From Rhizobium sp. NXC14 (GTDB lineage Bacteria; Pseudomonadota; Alphaproteobacteria; Rhizobiales; Rhizobiaceae): DNA of 64,000 bases. The position numbers were made by a program, and so were the translations under genes. The stretch covers positions 1,925,001-1,989,000 of the forward strand of contig NZ_CP021030.1 of NCBI RefSeq assembly GCF_002117485.1, read 5' to 3'. The stretch's first letter is position 1. Each line of letters begins with the position of its first letter. Below the pieces are notes generated by a model. The model did not search any database and was not told the DNA's origin. It saw only the letters and a list, made by a program, of their open reading frames with translations. Below are positions 11,193 to 21,221 of the stretch, piece after piece.

Positions 11193-12410
11193 ATGACGAT
11201 TGACAGGCGGGCTTTAGGTTTCGGCGGCAGCGAGAGGGCGGTCTATGCGGCCGACCCGTGGACGACGCGTGGGCGTCTCTATCCGGAAGACAGCAGTCCG
11301 ACTCGCTCCGATTTCCAACGCGACCGCGACCGCATTGTTCATACAACTGCCTTCCGCCGGCTGAAGCACAAGACCCAGGTCTTCATCGCCCAGGACGGCG
11401 ATCACTACCGCACCCGGCTGACGCATACGATCGAGGTGGCGCAGATTGCCCGCGCGCTTGCCCGCGCCCTGAAACTTGACGAGGATTTGGCCGAGGGCGT
11501 GGCGCTGGTGCACGATTTCGGCCACACTCCGTTCGGCCATACCGGCGAGGACGCGCTGCACGAGGTGCTGCTGCCCTATGGCGGCTTCGACCACAATGCC
11601 CAATCGCTGCGCATCGTGACCAAGCTCGAGAGGCGATATGCCGAATTCGACGGCATCAATCTGACATGGGAAAGCCTCGAAGGCCTGGTCAAACACAATG
11701 GTCCGCTGCTGACACCGGAAGGGGCCGGCACGCGCGGTCCGGTTCCGCAGCCGATCCTCGATTATTGCGAACTGCACGATCTCGAACTCGCAACCTATGC
11801 CAGCCTGGAAGCCCAGGTCGCGGCAATTGCCGACGACATCGCCTACAACACACACGATATCGACGACGGCCTGCGATCCGGCTATCTGAGTTTCGACATG
11901 CTGGAGGAAATCCCCTTTCTTGCGGGATTGATGGCCGAGGTGAGGGGGCGCTATCCGCATCTGGAACCGAGCCGTTTCACCCACGAGATCATGCGCCGCC
12001 AGATCACCCGCATGGTCGAGGACGTCATCGGCGTTGCGCAGGAGCGCCTTTCACTCCTTCGTCCCGAGAGCGCAGCCGACATTCGCGGCGCCGACCGGGT
12101 TATCGCCACCTTTTCCGAAGGGATGGCCGAAACCGACAGGCAGATCAAGGCAATGCTCTTCAAGCGCATCTACCGCAATCCCGATATTATGCGCATCCGC
12201 GCCGGTGCTGCCCAGATCGTCACGGAGCTCTTTGCCGCCTACATGGCCAGTCCCAAGGAGATGCAGAGCCATTACTGGGTCGATCATATCGCCGGGCTCG
12301 CCGACGCGCCCAAGGCTCGCCATGTCGGCGATTACCTCGCCGGCATGACCGACACCTATGCGATCAGTGCCCACAGGCGATTGTTTGACCACACTCCGGA
12401 TTTGCGATAG
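11193..12410 (+). CDS. dgt: Deoxyguanosinetriphosphate triphosphohydrolase-like protein
   Basis: A 405-residue HD-superfamily dNTPase. It shows [21 protein letters not shown] near the N-terminus, the first metal-binding His in LTHTIEV, the HD pair in [14 protein letters not shown] (about residues 106-118), and a late Asp in [11 protein letters not shown]. The family cleaves dNTPs to a nucleoside and triphosphate and keeps nucleotide pools balanced. The 'type 2' form found widely in bacteria may not be dGTP-specific. It lies 63 nt before argS and the two are probably co-transcribed. Confidence 0.9.
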   Translation: MTIDRRALGFGGSERAVYAADPWTTRGRLYPEDSSPTRSDFQRDRDRIVHTTAFRRLKHKTQVFIAQDGDHYRTRLTHTIEVAQIARALARALKLDEDLAEGVALVHDFGHTPFGHTGEDALHEVLLPYGGFDHNAQSLRIVTKLERRYAEFDGINLTWESLEGLVKHNGPLLTPEGAGTRGPVPQPILDYCELHDLELATYASLEAQVAAIADDIAYNTHDIDDGLRSGYLSFDMLEEIPFLAGLMAEVRGRYPHLEPSRFTHEIMRRQITRMVEDVIGVAQERLSLLRPESAADIRGADRVIATFSEGMAETDRQIKAMLFKRIYRNPDIMRIRAGAAQIVTELFAAYMASPKEMQSHYWVDHIAGLADAPKARHVGDYLAGMTDTYAISAHRRLFDHTPDLR

Positions 12411-12473
12411 GCAGCGGTCGCCCGCCGAAGGCCGATTTGCCCCTTTGGCACAGCCTATGCATGGAAGAGTGCG

Positions 12474-14231
12474 ATGAACCTTTTTACCGACTTCGAAGCC
12501 AGGATCAAAACCGCCCTTGAACAGATCGATCTGGTCAGGGAAAAGCGATCTGAGCTCGATTTCGGCCGCATCACGGTCGAACCGCCGCGCGATGTGAGTC
12601 ATGGCGACGTTGCGACCAATGCCGCGATGGTGCTGGCAAAGCCGCTCGGCACCAGTCCTCGCGCCCTTGCGGGTGTCCTCATCGCCAAGCTTAAGGAGGA
12701 CGCCGACGTCGCCGATGTTTCGGTGGCCGGTCCCGGTTTCATCAACATCCGTCTCGCCGTGGGCTATTGGCAGCGGCTGCTGGCTTCCGTCATCGGCGCC
12801 GGCACCGACTACGGCCGCTCGACCCTAGGCCAAGGTCGCAAGGTCAACGTCGAATATGTCTCGGCCAATCCGACCGGCCCGATGCATGTCGGCCATTGCC
12901 GCGGCGCCGTCGTCGGCGATGCGCTCGCCAACCTGCTCGCCTTTGCCGGTTACGGCGTCGAGAAGGAATTTTACATCAACGACGCCGGTTCGCAGATCGA
13001 CGTGCTCGCCCGGTCGGTCTTCCTGCGTTATCGCGAAGCGCTGGGTGAACGGATCGGCGAAATCCCGTCGGGTCTCTATCCGGGCGACTATCTCGTGCCC
13101 GTCGGCCAGTCGCTTGCCGCCGATTACGGTGTCCGGCTGCACAATATGCCGGAAGAGGAATGGATGCCGATCGTCAAGGATCGCACCATCGACGCGATGA
13201 TGGTCATGATCCGCGAAGATCTGGCGGCGCTGAACGTCCATCACGATATCTTCTTCTGCGAGCGCGCCTTGCATGCCAATGGCGCAGCGGCGATCCGCAC
13301 GGCGATCAACGACCTGACCTTCAAGGGGTATGTCTACAAGGGCACGCTGCCGCCGCCGAAGGGCCAGCTTCCTGAAGACTGGGAAGATCGCGAGCAGACA
13401 CTGTTCCGCTCGACCGAGGTAGGCGACGACATGGACCGGCCGCTGATCAAGTCGGACGGCTCCTACACCTATTTCGCCGCCGATGTCGCCTACTTCAAGA
13501 ACAAGTTCGATCGTGGTTTCGACGAGATGATCTATGTGCTTGGCGCCGACCATGGCGGCTATGTCAAGCGCCTGGAAGCGGTTGCACGAGCCGTTTCGGA
13601 GGGTAAGGCGAAGCTGACGGTGCTGCTCTGCCAACTCGTCAAACTCTATCGCAACGGTGAGCCGGTGAAGATGTCGAAACGCTCCGGCGATTTCGTCACG
13701 CTGCGGGATGTCGTCGAGGAAGTCGGCCGTGATTCGGTCCGGTTCATGATGCTCTATCGCAAGAATTCCGAACCGCTCGACTTCGATTTCGCCAAAGTGA
13801 CGGAACAGTCGAAGGATAATCCCGTCTTCTACGTTCAATATGCGCATGCCCGCTGCATGTCGGTCTTCCGGCAGGCGAGGGAGGCTTTTCCCGGCCTCGA
13901 TGTTTCGCCAGAGGATCTTGCGAAAGCCGTTGCTGGCATTGAAGATCCGGCCGAATTACAGCTCGTCGCCAAGCTTGCCGAATTCCCGCGTGTGGTCGAG
14001 GCGGCGGCCCAGGCGCAGGAGCCGCATCGCATCGCTTTTTACCTCTATGACCTCGCCAGTTCCTTCCACGCACACTGGAACAAAGGTAAAGATCAGCCGG
14101 AATTACGATTTGTTAATGATAAAAACCGAGAATCAAGTATTGCCAGACTTGGGCTGGTGTACGCCGTCGCGTCGGTTTTGAAGTCGGGACTTGCCATTAC
14201 AGGCACTGCCGCACCTGACGAAATGCGATAA
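12474..14231 (+). CDS. argS: Arginyl-tRNA synthetase
   Basis: A 585-residue class-I synthetase for tRNA-Arg. The HIGH motif is HVGH (about 138-141) within [15 protein letters not shown]. The KMSKS region is [12 protein letters not shown] (about 399), near the canonical KMSK position. The N-terminal Add-1 domain and the C-terminal DALR anticodon-binding domain ([12 protein letters not shown] onward) are present. It is followed by the SPOR-protein gene 61 nt downstream. Confidence 0.97.
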   Translation: MNLFTDFEARIKTALEQIDLVREKRSELDFGRITVEPPRDVSHGDVATNAAMVLAKPLGTSPRALAGVLIAKLKEDADVADVSVAGPGFINIRLAVGYWQRLLASVIGAGTDYGRSTLGQGRKVNVEYVSANPTGPMHVGHCRGAVVGDALANLLAFAGYGVEKEFYINDAGSQIDVLARSVFLRYREALGERIGEIPSGLYPGDYLVPVGQSLAADYGVRLHNMPEEEWMPIVKDRTIDAMMVMIREDLAALNVHHDIFFCERALHANGAAAIRTAINDLTFKGYVYKGTLPPPKGQLPEDWEDREQTLFRSTEVGDDMDRPLIKSDGSYTYFAADVAYFKNKFDRGFDEMIYVLGADHGGYVKRLEAVARAVSEGKAKLTVLLCQLVKLYRNGEPVKMSKRSGDFVTLRDVVEEVGRDSVRFMMLYRKNSEPLDFDFAKVTEQSKDNPVFYVQYAHARCMSVFRQAREAFPGLDVSPEDLAKAVAGIEDPAELQLVAKLAEFPRVVEAAAQAQEPHRIAFYLYDLASSFHAHWNKGKDQPELRFVNDKNRESSIARLGLVYAVASVLKSGLAITGTAAPDEMR

Positions 14232-14292
14232 CGTCACCATTTACCCACAATGCGCTGGCATTTGAGCGTTGGCGTTTGCGAGTGGGATAGGC

Positions 14293-17200
14293 ATGGCTGA
14301 GAAACAACTTGCGTATGATACGCGCGGAAAAGAAGATCTGTTTGCCGACGACGATCCGTTGGCCGAACTTGCCCGGATCGTCGGTTTCGAGCCGCGTGTC
14401 GCAGCGAATACCATAAGCGACGCCGCCCGGCGCGAACCCGCCTTCGATCTGGAAGACGAGCTCGGGCGGGAGTTCGATCGCTACGATTCACCGCGTCCGC
14501 TGGCCGAGCTCGATCGGCCGGCCGAGCCGATCTCCGACGGCTTCGCTTCCGAAGACTATGTCGAGCCCGTTCTCGATGCTTCTCCCGTAAACGCGGATGT
14601 TCCGGAGCCCGTCTCCGTTGGTCCCGTCGCCGCGGAAGAAGCTGCGCAACCTCCGGCTAGGAACTGGGACGTAGCCGCCACCGACCGAGCGGCCGGTCCC
14701 CACCAGCTGTCCATCGAACCTGTTTCCGAGGTGCCGACCCAAGCCGCTTTCGGCGGCGCCCGCGATCTGATCGAGGAACTTGAGCTGTCGATCGGTGCGG
14801 CGCCGGTCTCTTCACTGTCGCAGCCCGCCAAAGCCCCGCAATGGTCGGCCGCCAGCATCAGGCTGCCGCTCGCCAATTTCCACGCCCCGAAACGTGAGGA
14901 GCCGGTGGCAGTGGTCGAACCGGTCGCCGAAGTAGTCGCTGCGCCCGCAGCTGAAGCAGTCGCTGAACCGGCGGCTGAAGCAGCGGTTGCTGATCTCGCC
15001 TCCGCCGAGCCGGAGCCCGTTATCGAGCAGCCGGCGCCCGTTGCGGCGGTCGAACCTCCCGAGGAGTTCGAGTCCGCAGCGCCGTCGTTCGGCTTTCCCG
15101 CCGAGCTCGATCGCCACGACGAGGCAATTGCACCGCAAGAAACTGCTGAAGCCCGGGAATTCATTGAAGTCGAGGATGATCTGGAAGGGATCGGCTCCGA
15201 CGCCGGTTTCGATCTCGCGGCCGCCGTCGAGGGCGAGATCCAGGCCGATGCCGCGCTGACCGAGGTCGGACCTGAAGTTCCGCATACCGCCGGCACCTTC
15301 GATGTTGACGACCTGCTGGCCGACGTCTCGCGCTATCCCGTCCCCCGCCCGGTATTGCAGCGCGCCAATCTGGCGCCGGCTGCGCCGGAGCCCGCTCCCG
15401 TCGAAGTCGCCCCGATCACTGCCGCACCGGTTCAGTCAGAGGAGATCGCTCCGGCACTGGTCCTGTCCGCTCCGATCGAAATGGCGCCTGCCCATGCTGC
15501 CGAAGCCGCAAGGCCGGTCGCGCCGCAGCCTGCCGCCGTCATGCCGCCCCAGCCTGTCGCAACGGCCTATTCACGGGCGCCGCAGCCAGCGCCGGAAGCC
15601 GATGATCCCTTCGCGGGCCACGATTTCGAACTGGACCTCGCCGGTATCGAGCTGGAACTTGCCGATCTTGATTTTTCCGAAGCAGCCGAGCCTGCGCCGC
15701 AGCCAAAGGCGCAGCCGGCGCCCGCCGCGCCCCAGCAGGCAACGCGTGAGTACCCGCAGGCCGCTGTCCCGGCGCAGCCGGCGCCGGCCCTGGTTTCCGA
15801 GCAGCCGGCCCCAGATCCGGCTCCGGCTTTCAACTGGGCACCCGCTGCAGAGGCGTCCGCCGCTGAATCGACCGAAGATCTGCCCTTCGATCCGGCGATG
15901 ATCTCCGATCCGGAGGATCGTCCCGAGACGGTGGAGGACATGCATGTGCCGGCGCTGCCGCCGGTCGAGCAGCCCGCTCCGGTCGCGAAAACTGCGGATT
16001 TCGATTTCGATCTCGATGCGGAGATCGCGAGCTTCTTCGAGCCGGCCAAGCCGCGGGATACGGCGGCGTCCGCCCGTAATATGGCTGCTGCTGCGGCAAC
16101 GCCGGTCAAGCCGACGATAGCCGACGGTCTCGATGATTTCGAACGAGCGCTGGAGGAGGATTTCCGCCGCAGCGTGCGCGAGCCGGTCGAGCGCCGGGAA
16201 ACCTCCGAGGTCCACATCGAGTCGGCAAGCCAGGCTGCTGATTTCAGCCGCGCCCGGTCGATGCGCCGGCTGCTGGCCGGGGCCGTGGTATTGGTGGTCT
16301 TCGCTGGGGTCGGTTATGGCGTTTATTCTTCCGTCTCGAACGGCGTAGGGCTTGGTATTGTCGCATCCGGCGAGCCGCGTGTGATCACCGCGGACAAGGA
16401 GCCGGTCAAGGTCGTTCCGGAAAATCCCGGTGGTAAGACGGTTCCGAACCAGGATAAGGCCGTCTACGACCGCGTTGCGGGTTCTGCCGAGGAGCCCAAG
16501 CAGAAGGCGCTCGTCTCCTCGGACGAGGCGCCGGTCGATGTCGTCCAGCGCACCTTGACGCCGGAGGCATTGCCGGAGGATGACGAGAACGCCGGCGCTG
16601 ACGATCGTGTCACGCCGACCGCGGTTGGCGAAACGGAGGATCCGCGTCTGCTGCCGAACCACGCGATCGCGGACGACAATTCCGCAAGCGACGCTGACAA
16701 GGCGCCATCTGTTTCGCCGCGCAAGGTCCGCACGATGATCGTCAAGCCTGACGGCACCCTGGTCGCCCGTGAGGAGTCCGCGCCGGTCGACCAGCCGACG
16801 CCGCCTGCTCAACCGATGCCGTCTGCCCAGACGCCAGTGACGGCGCAGTCCGCCCCGTCTGCGCCGTCGGCCCCGATCGCGCCGCCGGTCGCCGGAACGG
16901 CTGCAAGCTTCCCGGCAAGCGCCGAGATTGCTTCCGCCGATGCGCGTTCTGCAGCACCAGTTCAAGCTGCGCCGGCGCAGCCGTCGCCTGCCGCAAGTGC
17001 CGATGAGCAGGCGGCAAATCCCGCACCGGTCGATGCGCCGGTACGGCCGGTCAAGACGGCAACGATCGCCGATACGGCCCCGGTTCCGATCGCCCGCCCG
17101 GCCGAGCAGCCCGTCAACGTCGTCGGCACGGTTACCGATAAAGGTAACGTCCGCACGCCCGCGCAGCAGCCGAAGCCGACGCAGGTCGCCGCCGCAACGC

Positions 17201-17478
17201 CGGCCGCCGCCCAGCCGCAGCAAGCCGCATCTGCAGGCGGCTACGGCCTCCAGATAGCTTCGCTGCCGTCGGAGGATGAGGCCAATAAATCTTATGCAAA
17301 CCTGTCGAAGAAATTCGCCGGCGTGCTTGGTGGCCGCGCCCATGAAATCCGCAGGGCAGATATCGCCGGTAAGGGCACTTTCTACCGTGTCCGCATCCCG
17401 GTCGGCTCCAAAGATGAAGCCGCAGCGCTTTGCGAAAAGTATCGCGCCGCCGGGGGAAGCTGCCTGATTTCCAAGTAA
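14293..17478 (+). CDS. SPOR-domain cell-envelope protein, very large and low-complexity
   Basis: A 1,061-residue bitopic membrane protein. Residues 1-650 are cytoplasmic and Pro/Ala/Glu-rich, with regular acidic 'DDPF/LDLAGIELEL' blocks. One membrane helix lies at about 657-690 (RRLLAGAVVLVVFAGVGYGVY). A periplasmic Pro/Ala linker leads to a C-terminal SPOR domain (about 982-1061; GGYGLQIASLPSEDEANKSY...CLISK). SPOR domains bind denuded peptidoglycan glycan strands at division sites, so a role in septation is inferred. The ATG at 14,293 has GGGATAGG before it. It is followed by nagZ and scpAB, a common alphaproteobacterial order. Confidence 0.8.
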   Translation: MAEKQLAYDTRGKEDLFADDDPLAELARIVGFEPRVAANTISDAARREPAFDLEDELGREFDRYDSPRPLAELDRPAEPISDGFASEDYVEPVLDASPVNADVPEPVSVGPVAAEEAAQPPARNWDVAATDRAAGPHQLSIEPVSEVPTQAAFGGARDLIEELELSIGAAPVSSLSQPAKAPQWSAASIRLPLANFHAPKREEPVAVVEPVAEVVAAPAAEAVAEPAAEAAVADLASAEPEPVIEQPAPVAAVEPPEEFESAAPSFGFPAELDRHDEAIAPQETAEAREFIEVEDDLEGIGSDAGFDLAAAVEGEIQADAALTEVGPEVPHTAGTFDVDDLLADVSRYPVPRPVLQRANLAPAAPEPAPVEVAPITAAPVQSEEIAPALVLSAPIEMAPAHAAEAARPVAPQPAAVMPPQPVATAYSRAPQPAPEADDPFAGHDFELDLAGIELELADLDFSEAAEPAPQPKAQPAPAAPQQATREYPQAAVPAQPAPALVSEQPAPDPAPAFNWAPAAEASAAESTEDLPFDPAMISDPEDRPETVEDMHVPALPPVEQPAPVAKTADFDFDLDAEIASFFEPAKPRDTAASARNMAAAAATPVKPTIADGLDDFERALEEDFRRSVREPVERRETSEVHIESASQAADFSRARSMRRLLAGAVVLVVFAGVGYGVYSSVSNGVGLGIVASGEPRVITADKEPVKVVPENPGGKTVPNQDKAVYDRVAGSAEEPKQKALVSSDEAPVDVVQRTLTPEALPEDDENAGADDRVTPTAVGETEDPRLLPNHAIADDNSASDADKAPSVSPRKVRTMIVKPDGTLVAREESAPVDQPTPPAQPMPSAQTPVTAQSAPSAPSAPIAPPVAGTAASFPASAEIASADARSAAPVQAAPAQPSPAASADEQAANPAPVDAPVRPVKTATIADTAPVPIARPAEQPVNVVGTVTDKGNVRTPAQQPKPTQVAAATPAAAQPQQAASAGGYGLQIASLPSEDEANKSYANLSKKFAGVLGGRAHEIRRADIAGKGTFYRVRIPVGSKDEAAALCEKYRAAGGSCLISK

Positions 17479-17499
17479 CATTGAGCCATTTGAATTATG

Positions 17500-17535
17500 A
17501 GAGCGGCGAGCCGGATCGGCCCGCCGCTCTTTTTT
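17500..17535 (+). terminator. Rho-independent terminator after the SPOR gene
   Basis: The stem GAGCGGCG / CGCCGCTC is followed by six T residues, 21 nt after the stop. Confidence 0.85.
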
Positions 17536-17590
17536 GTGCATCGCGCCCGCGTTTGCTCGCATTTGGCCCGCCGCCGTCTATGATTCCTCC

Positions 17591-18604
17591 ATGACCGAAT
17601 CAAAAGCGATGATCCTTGGCTGCAGCGGCCTTGCCCTCACATCCGAAGAAAAGGCCTTTTACCGGGACGAACGGCCCTGGGGCTTCATTCTCTTCGGGCG
17701 CAATATCTCCGAAGCAGCGCAGATCACTGATCTCGTTGCCGAGCTGCGCGACAGCGTCGGCTGGCACGCACCGGTTCTGATCGACCAGGAGGGTGGTCGC
17801 GTTCAGCGTATCCGTCCGCCGGTTTTGCCGCGTTATCCCTCAGGCCAGGCGCTGGGCGATCTCTATCGCCGCGACCCGGAGCTCGGGCTGCGCGCCGCTT
17901 GGGTGATGTCGCGCCTGCATGCCTTCGACCTGTCGAACCTTGGCATCAATGTGGATTGCCTGCCGGTTCTCGACGTGCCGGTCGAAGGCAGCAGCAACGT
18001 CATCGGCGACCGCGCCTATGGCGGCGATCCACAGACGGTTATCGCAATGGGACGGGCGGCTGGCGAGGGGCTGAAGGCCGGCGGTCTGCTGCCCGTGATG
18101 AAGCATATGCCCGGCCACGGTCGCGGCTTTGCCGATTCACATCTGGAGTTGCCTGTCGTCACCGTCTCGCGCGAGGAGTTGGAGGCCCATGATTTCCCAC
18201 CCTTCGTTTCGATGAAGGACGAACTGATGGCGATGACCTGCCATCTCGTCTTCACATCGATCGACCCTGACAATCCGGCGACGACCTCGCGCAAGGTAAT
18301 CGACGGCATTATCCGCGAGCACATCGGTTTTGGCGGTCTGCTGCTTTCCGACGACAGTTCGATGAACGCGCTTTCCGGCACGATCGGTGAACGGGCGGCG
18401 AATATCATTGCAGGAGGATGCGATATCGTGCTGCATTGCAACGGCCATATGGATGAGATGGTCGATGTCGTGGCAAATGTTCCGCCGCTCGCTGGTCTTT
18501 CGCTTGCCCGAGCAAAAGCGGTAGAAGCAGGCTTTGCCGCTCCGGATATTGCCGATGAGGCGGAATTGAGGGCGGAATTCGAGGCAATGTTTGTGTCGGT
18601 GTGA
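17591..18604 (+). CDS. nagZ: Beta-N-acetylhexosaminidase
   Basis: A 337-residue GH3-family enzyme that removes N-acetylglucosamine from anhydro-muropeptides during peptidoglycan recycling in the cytoplasm. The NagZ signature KHMPGHGRGFADSH is at about residues 171-184, with the catalytic loop His/Asp. The expected nucleophile Asp is in LLLSDDSSMNAL. The ATG at 17,591 (after CCTCC) fits the usual N-terminus; a longer frame from 17,534 overlaps the preceding terminator. It sits 15 nt before scpA. Confidence 0.92.
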   Translation: MTESKAMILGCSGLALTSEEKAFYRDERPWGFILFGRNISEAAQITDLVAELRDSVGWHAPVLIDQEGGRVQRIRPPVLPRYPSGQALGDLYRRDPELGLRAAWVMSRLHAFDLSNLGINVDCLPVLDVPVEGSSNVIGDRAYGGDPQTVIAMGRAAGEGLKAGGLLPVMKHMPGHGRGFADSHLELPVVTVSREELEAHDFPPFVSMKDELMAMTCHLVFTSIDPDNPATTSRKVIDGIIREHIGFGGLLLSDDSSMNALSGTIGERAANIIAGGCDIVLHCNGHMDEMVDVVANVPPLAGLSLARAKAVEAGFAAPDIADEAELRAEFEAMFVSV

Positions 18605-18619
18605 TCGTAGGAGAGCAGG

Positions 18620-19480
18620 GTGGTGAGCACGGTCAAGGGCGCGGAACGTCCGCAGGCGGCAACGCCGATGGACAAGCTGTGGCAGGAGAACGGCGCTGAG
18701 CGCGCCAGCCACGAACCGGCGCTGGTGATCGACGTGGCCGGATTCGAAGGCCCGCTCGACCTGCTGCTCTATCTCGCCCGCAACCAGAAGGTTGACCTGT
18801 CGCGCATATCGGTCTTGGCGCTCGCCGAACAATATTTGCAGTTCGTCGAAAGCGCCCGGCGCATCCGCATCGAGCTTGCCGCCGATTATCTCGTCATGGC
18901 GGCCTGGCTTGCCTATCTCAAGTCGCGGCTGCTCATACCCCAGCAAGTCAAGGATGACGGCCCTTCGGGCGAGGAGATGGCGGCAACGCTCGCCTTCCGC
19001 CTAAAGCGCCTCGAGGCCATGCGGCAAGCGGCGGAGGGCCTCGTCAACCGCAACCGCCTCGGCCGCGATATCTTCGCCCGCGGTGCGCCCGAGCACATTC
19101 CCGACCGGCAGCAATCTGCTTATGCGGCAAGCCTCTACGATCTCCTGACCGCCTATGCGGCGCTACGCCAGCGCCATGCCATCACCCAGGTGACGATCGA
19201 GAGGCGTAATGTCTGGTCGCTGACCGATGCCCGCGAACTGCTGACCCAGATGATCGGCGAGGTCGGCGACTGGACGGCGATGGAGCATTATCTGCTGCGA
19301 TATCTCGCAGCGCCCGAGGAACGCGTGACGGCGATCGCCAGCGCCTTCGCCGCTTCGCTGGAACTGGTGCGCGAGGGCAAGCTCGAAATCCGTCAGGACG
19401 GCGCCTTTCAGCCGATCTACATGCGCCGCGGTCCGAAACATGCGACGCTGCAGGTGGTGGAACAGGAGCGGCCGGTTTGA
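18620..19480 (+). CDS. scpA: Segregation and condensation protein A
   Basis: A 286-residue kleisin that bridges the SMC heads in the bacterial condensin Smc-ScpAB. The ScpA hallmark GFEGPLDLLLYLAR is at about residues 35-48, followed by AADYLVMAAWLAYLKSRLLIP. The start is GTG (18,620, with GTG next), after TAGGAGAG. The stop overlaps the scpB start by 4 nt (TTGA), indicating translational coupling. The N-terminal 30 residues are longer than in many homologs. Confidence 0.92.
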   Translation: MVSTVKGAERPQAATPMDKLWQENGAERASHEPALVIDVAGFEGPLDLLLYLARNQKVDLSRISVLALAEQYLQFVESARRIRIELAADYLVMAAWLAYLKSRLLIPQQVKDDGPSGEEMAATLAFRLKRLEAMRQAAEGLVNRNRLGRDIFARGAPEHIPDRQQSAYAASLYDLLTAYAALRQRHAITQVTIERRNVWSLTDARELLTQMIGEVGDWTAMEHYLLRYLAAPEERVTAIASAFAASLELVREGKLEIRQDGAFQPIYMRRGPKHATLQVVEQERPV

Positions 19481-20181
19481 TCGATCTGACGGACGACGAG
19501 GATTTTGGGGAGGAGGGCCGCGACCTGCAGGCCGAGATCGAGGCCGAGCGCATCGCCGAGGCGCTGGTCTTCGCGTCCTCACAGCCCGTTTCCGAAGGTT
19601 TTATCGCCGAGCGGCTTCCCAGAAACGCTAATGTGCATGCGATCATGCTGCGCCTGAAGGAGCAATATGCGCCGCGCGGGGTTAATCTCGTGCAGGTCGA
19701 AGGTGCCTGGGCCTTCCGCACTGCCGCCGATCTGTCCTTCGTCATCCGCCGCGACGACAATGAAGTGAAAAAGCTTTCGCGCGCCGCCTTGGAAGTGCTG
19801 GCGATCATCGCCTATCACCAGCCGGTGACGCGCGCCGAGATCGAGGATATTCGTGGCGTTCAGACCTCGCGCGGCACGCTCGACGTGCTGATGGAAGCCG
19901 GTTGGGTGCGGTTTCGCGGCCGCCGGCGCACACCTGGCCGGCCGGTGACATTGGGCACGACCCGCGATTTTCTCGACCATTTTGGCCTCGAGGAATTGCG
20001 CGATCTGCCGGGTCTCGAAGAGTTGAAGGGAGCGGGTCTGCTATCGGGCCGTATCCCGGCGAATTTCAATATTCCCTCGCCATCGATGAACGACGAATTG
20101 ACCGAGGACGAAGATCCGATCACGCAGATGGATCTCGAAGAACTTGGGTTGCTCGCTCCACGTTCTACCTCCGAAGATTGA
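19477..20181 (+). CDS. scpB: Segregation and condensation protein B
   Basis: A 234-residue double winged-helix protein that dimerises and binds ScpA. The family signature SRAALEVLAIIAYHQPVTRAEI is visible at about residues 91-112, followed by RGVQTSRGTLDVLMEAGWV. The start is a TTG overlapping the scpA stop. The C-terminal acidic tail (ELTEDEDPIT...) is typical of alphaproteobacterial ScpB. A 182-nt gap separates it from tatA. Confidence 0.92.
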   Translation: MIDLTDDEDFGEEGRDLQAEIEAERIAEALVFASSQPVSEGFIAERLPRNANVHAIMLRLKEQYAPRGVNLVQVEGAWAFRTAADLSFVIRRDDNEVKKLSRAALEVLAIIAYHQPVTRAEIEDIRGVQTSRGTLDVLMEAGWVRFRGRRRTPGRPVTLGTTRDFLDHFGLEELRDLPGLEELKGAGLLSGRIPANFNIPSPSMNDELTEDEDPITQMDLEELGLLAPRSTSED

Positions 20182-20363
20182 AGGACTTCCTCTTGCTTTT
20201 GCCACGCATGATGAAAACAATAGTGCCCACCATTTTTCGGCGGGTCTGTGGCTTGTCACAAAGGGCGATACCGTGACATTAAGCGCAGTTCAAAGGGCTT
20301 GATGTTGGAAACGGTGTGGGAAATTCTTACATCAGGGAACATCACAACAGGGAGTAAGCGTAA

Positions 20364-20555
20364 ATGGGTTCTTTTGGCATCTACCACTGGCTGATCGTTC
20401 TGGTCGTCGTGCTGTTGTTGTTCGGTCGCGGCAAGATTCCGGAACTGATGGGCGATGTCGCCAAGGGCATCAAAAGCTTCAAGAAGGGCATGACGGACGA
20501 AGACGCGCCGGAAACGGCGAAGACCGTCGATCACAAGGCCGACGAAACGAAGTAA
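20364..20555 (+). CDS. tatA: Twin-arginine translocase subunit TatA
   Basis: A 63-residue protein with an N-terminal membrane helix ([14 protein letters not shown]), the [20 protein letters not shown] amphipathic helix and a short charged tail. TatA oligomers form the pore of the Tat pathway for folded proteins. The Phe-Gly hinge (FG) after the helix is intact. It is the first gene of a tatABC-serS-surE-pcm cluster. Confidence 0.95.
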   Translation: MGSFGIYHWLIVLVVVLLLFGRGKIPELMGDVAKGIKSFKKGMTDEDAPETAKTVDHKADETK

Positions 20556-20606
20556 ACAAGTCCGGGAAAAAGCGCAGCCCCCGCGCTTCCCGTCCAGGAG
20601 CCTTGC

Positions 20607-21221
20607 ATGTTCGATATTGGCTGGACCGAGCTTTTGGTCATCGCGGTCGTGCTGATCGTCGTTGTCGGTCCCAAGGATTTGCCGCCGATGCTGCGCGCTT
20701 TCGGCAAGATGACGCAGCGCGCCCGCAAGGTTGCGGGTGAATTTCGGGCGCAGTTCGACGAAGCGTTGCGCGAAGCCGAGCTTGACGATGTCCGCCAGAC
20801 GATCAGCGACGCCCATAAGCTCAACCCGGTCAATAGCCTGCGCGAGGCGATGAACCCGCTTCGCCAGATGGGCAACGAGATCAAGGCCGACTTGCAGAAG
20901 GCGACCGCTACTGCCGAAAACAAGACCGAAGTGCCGCCGGCTGCCGTCTCGGCCCCGACGCCGTCCATGAGCCTGCCGGAAACGCCGCCTCTGGTGCCGG
21001 CGCCTGCGCAGCCTGAGCCGGTCGCAGTAGCGATTGCCCAGGCCGATACGGTCGCCGAGAAGCCGAAGGCCGTGCGCAGGCCACGCGTCAAGGCTGCCGA
21101 CAAGGTCGATGCCGCCGCAGCCGTTGCCGTGCCCGTGGAAAAGCCGAAGCGCGCCGCGGCAGTCAGGAAGCCTGCAACACCGAAGAAGCCGACCCATACG
21201 AAGAAGAAGGACGAGGCATGA
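20607..21221 (+). CDS. tatB: Twin-arginine translocase subunit TatB
   Basis: A 204-residue protein. The N-terminal membrane helix starts MFDIGWTELLVIAVVLIVVVGPKDLP, with the conserved Glu in the helix and the Gly-Pro hinge. An amphipathic helix (RAFGKMTQRARKVAGEF) follows, then a long Lys/Ala/Pro-rich tail. TatB partners TatC in signal-peptide recognition. It overlaps tatC by 4 nt (ATGA). The Ala/Lys-rich tail is longer than in E. coli TatB. Confidence 0.93.
   Translation: MFDIGWTELLVIAVVLIVVVGPKDLPPMLRAFGKMTQRARKVAGEFRAQFDEALREAELDDVRQTISDAHKLNPVNSLREAMNPLRQMGNEIKADLQKATATAENKTEVPPAAVSAPTPSMSLPETPPLVPAPAQPEPVAVAIAQADTVAEKPKAVRRPRVKAADKVDAAAAVAVPVEKPKRAAAVRKPATPKKPTHTKKKDEA

Noticed and set aside
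14900..16000. A tandem repeat array in the SPOR gene
   Set aside because: The Pro/Ala/Glu codons repeat in composition but not in register; no fixed repeat unit is seen.
15571..17562. A 663-codon minus-strand frame opposite the SPOR gene
   Set aside because: Arg-rich antisense shadow produced by the high-GC codon usage of the plus-strand gene.
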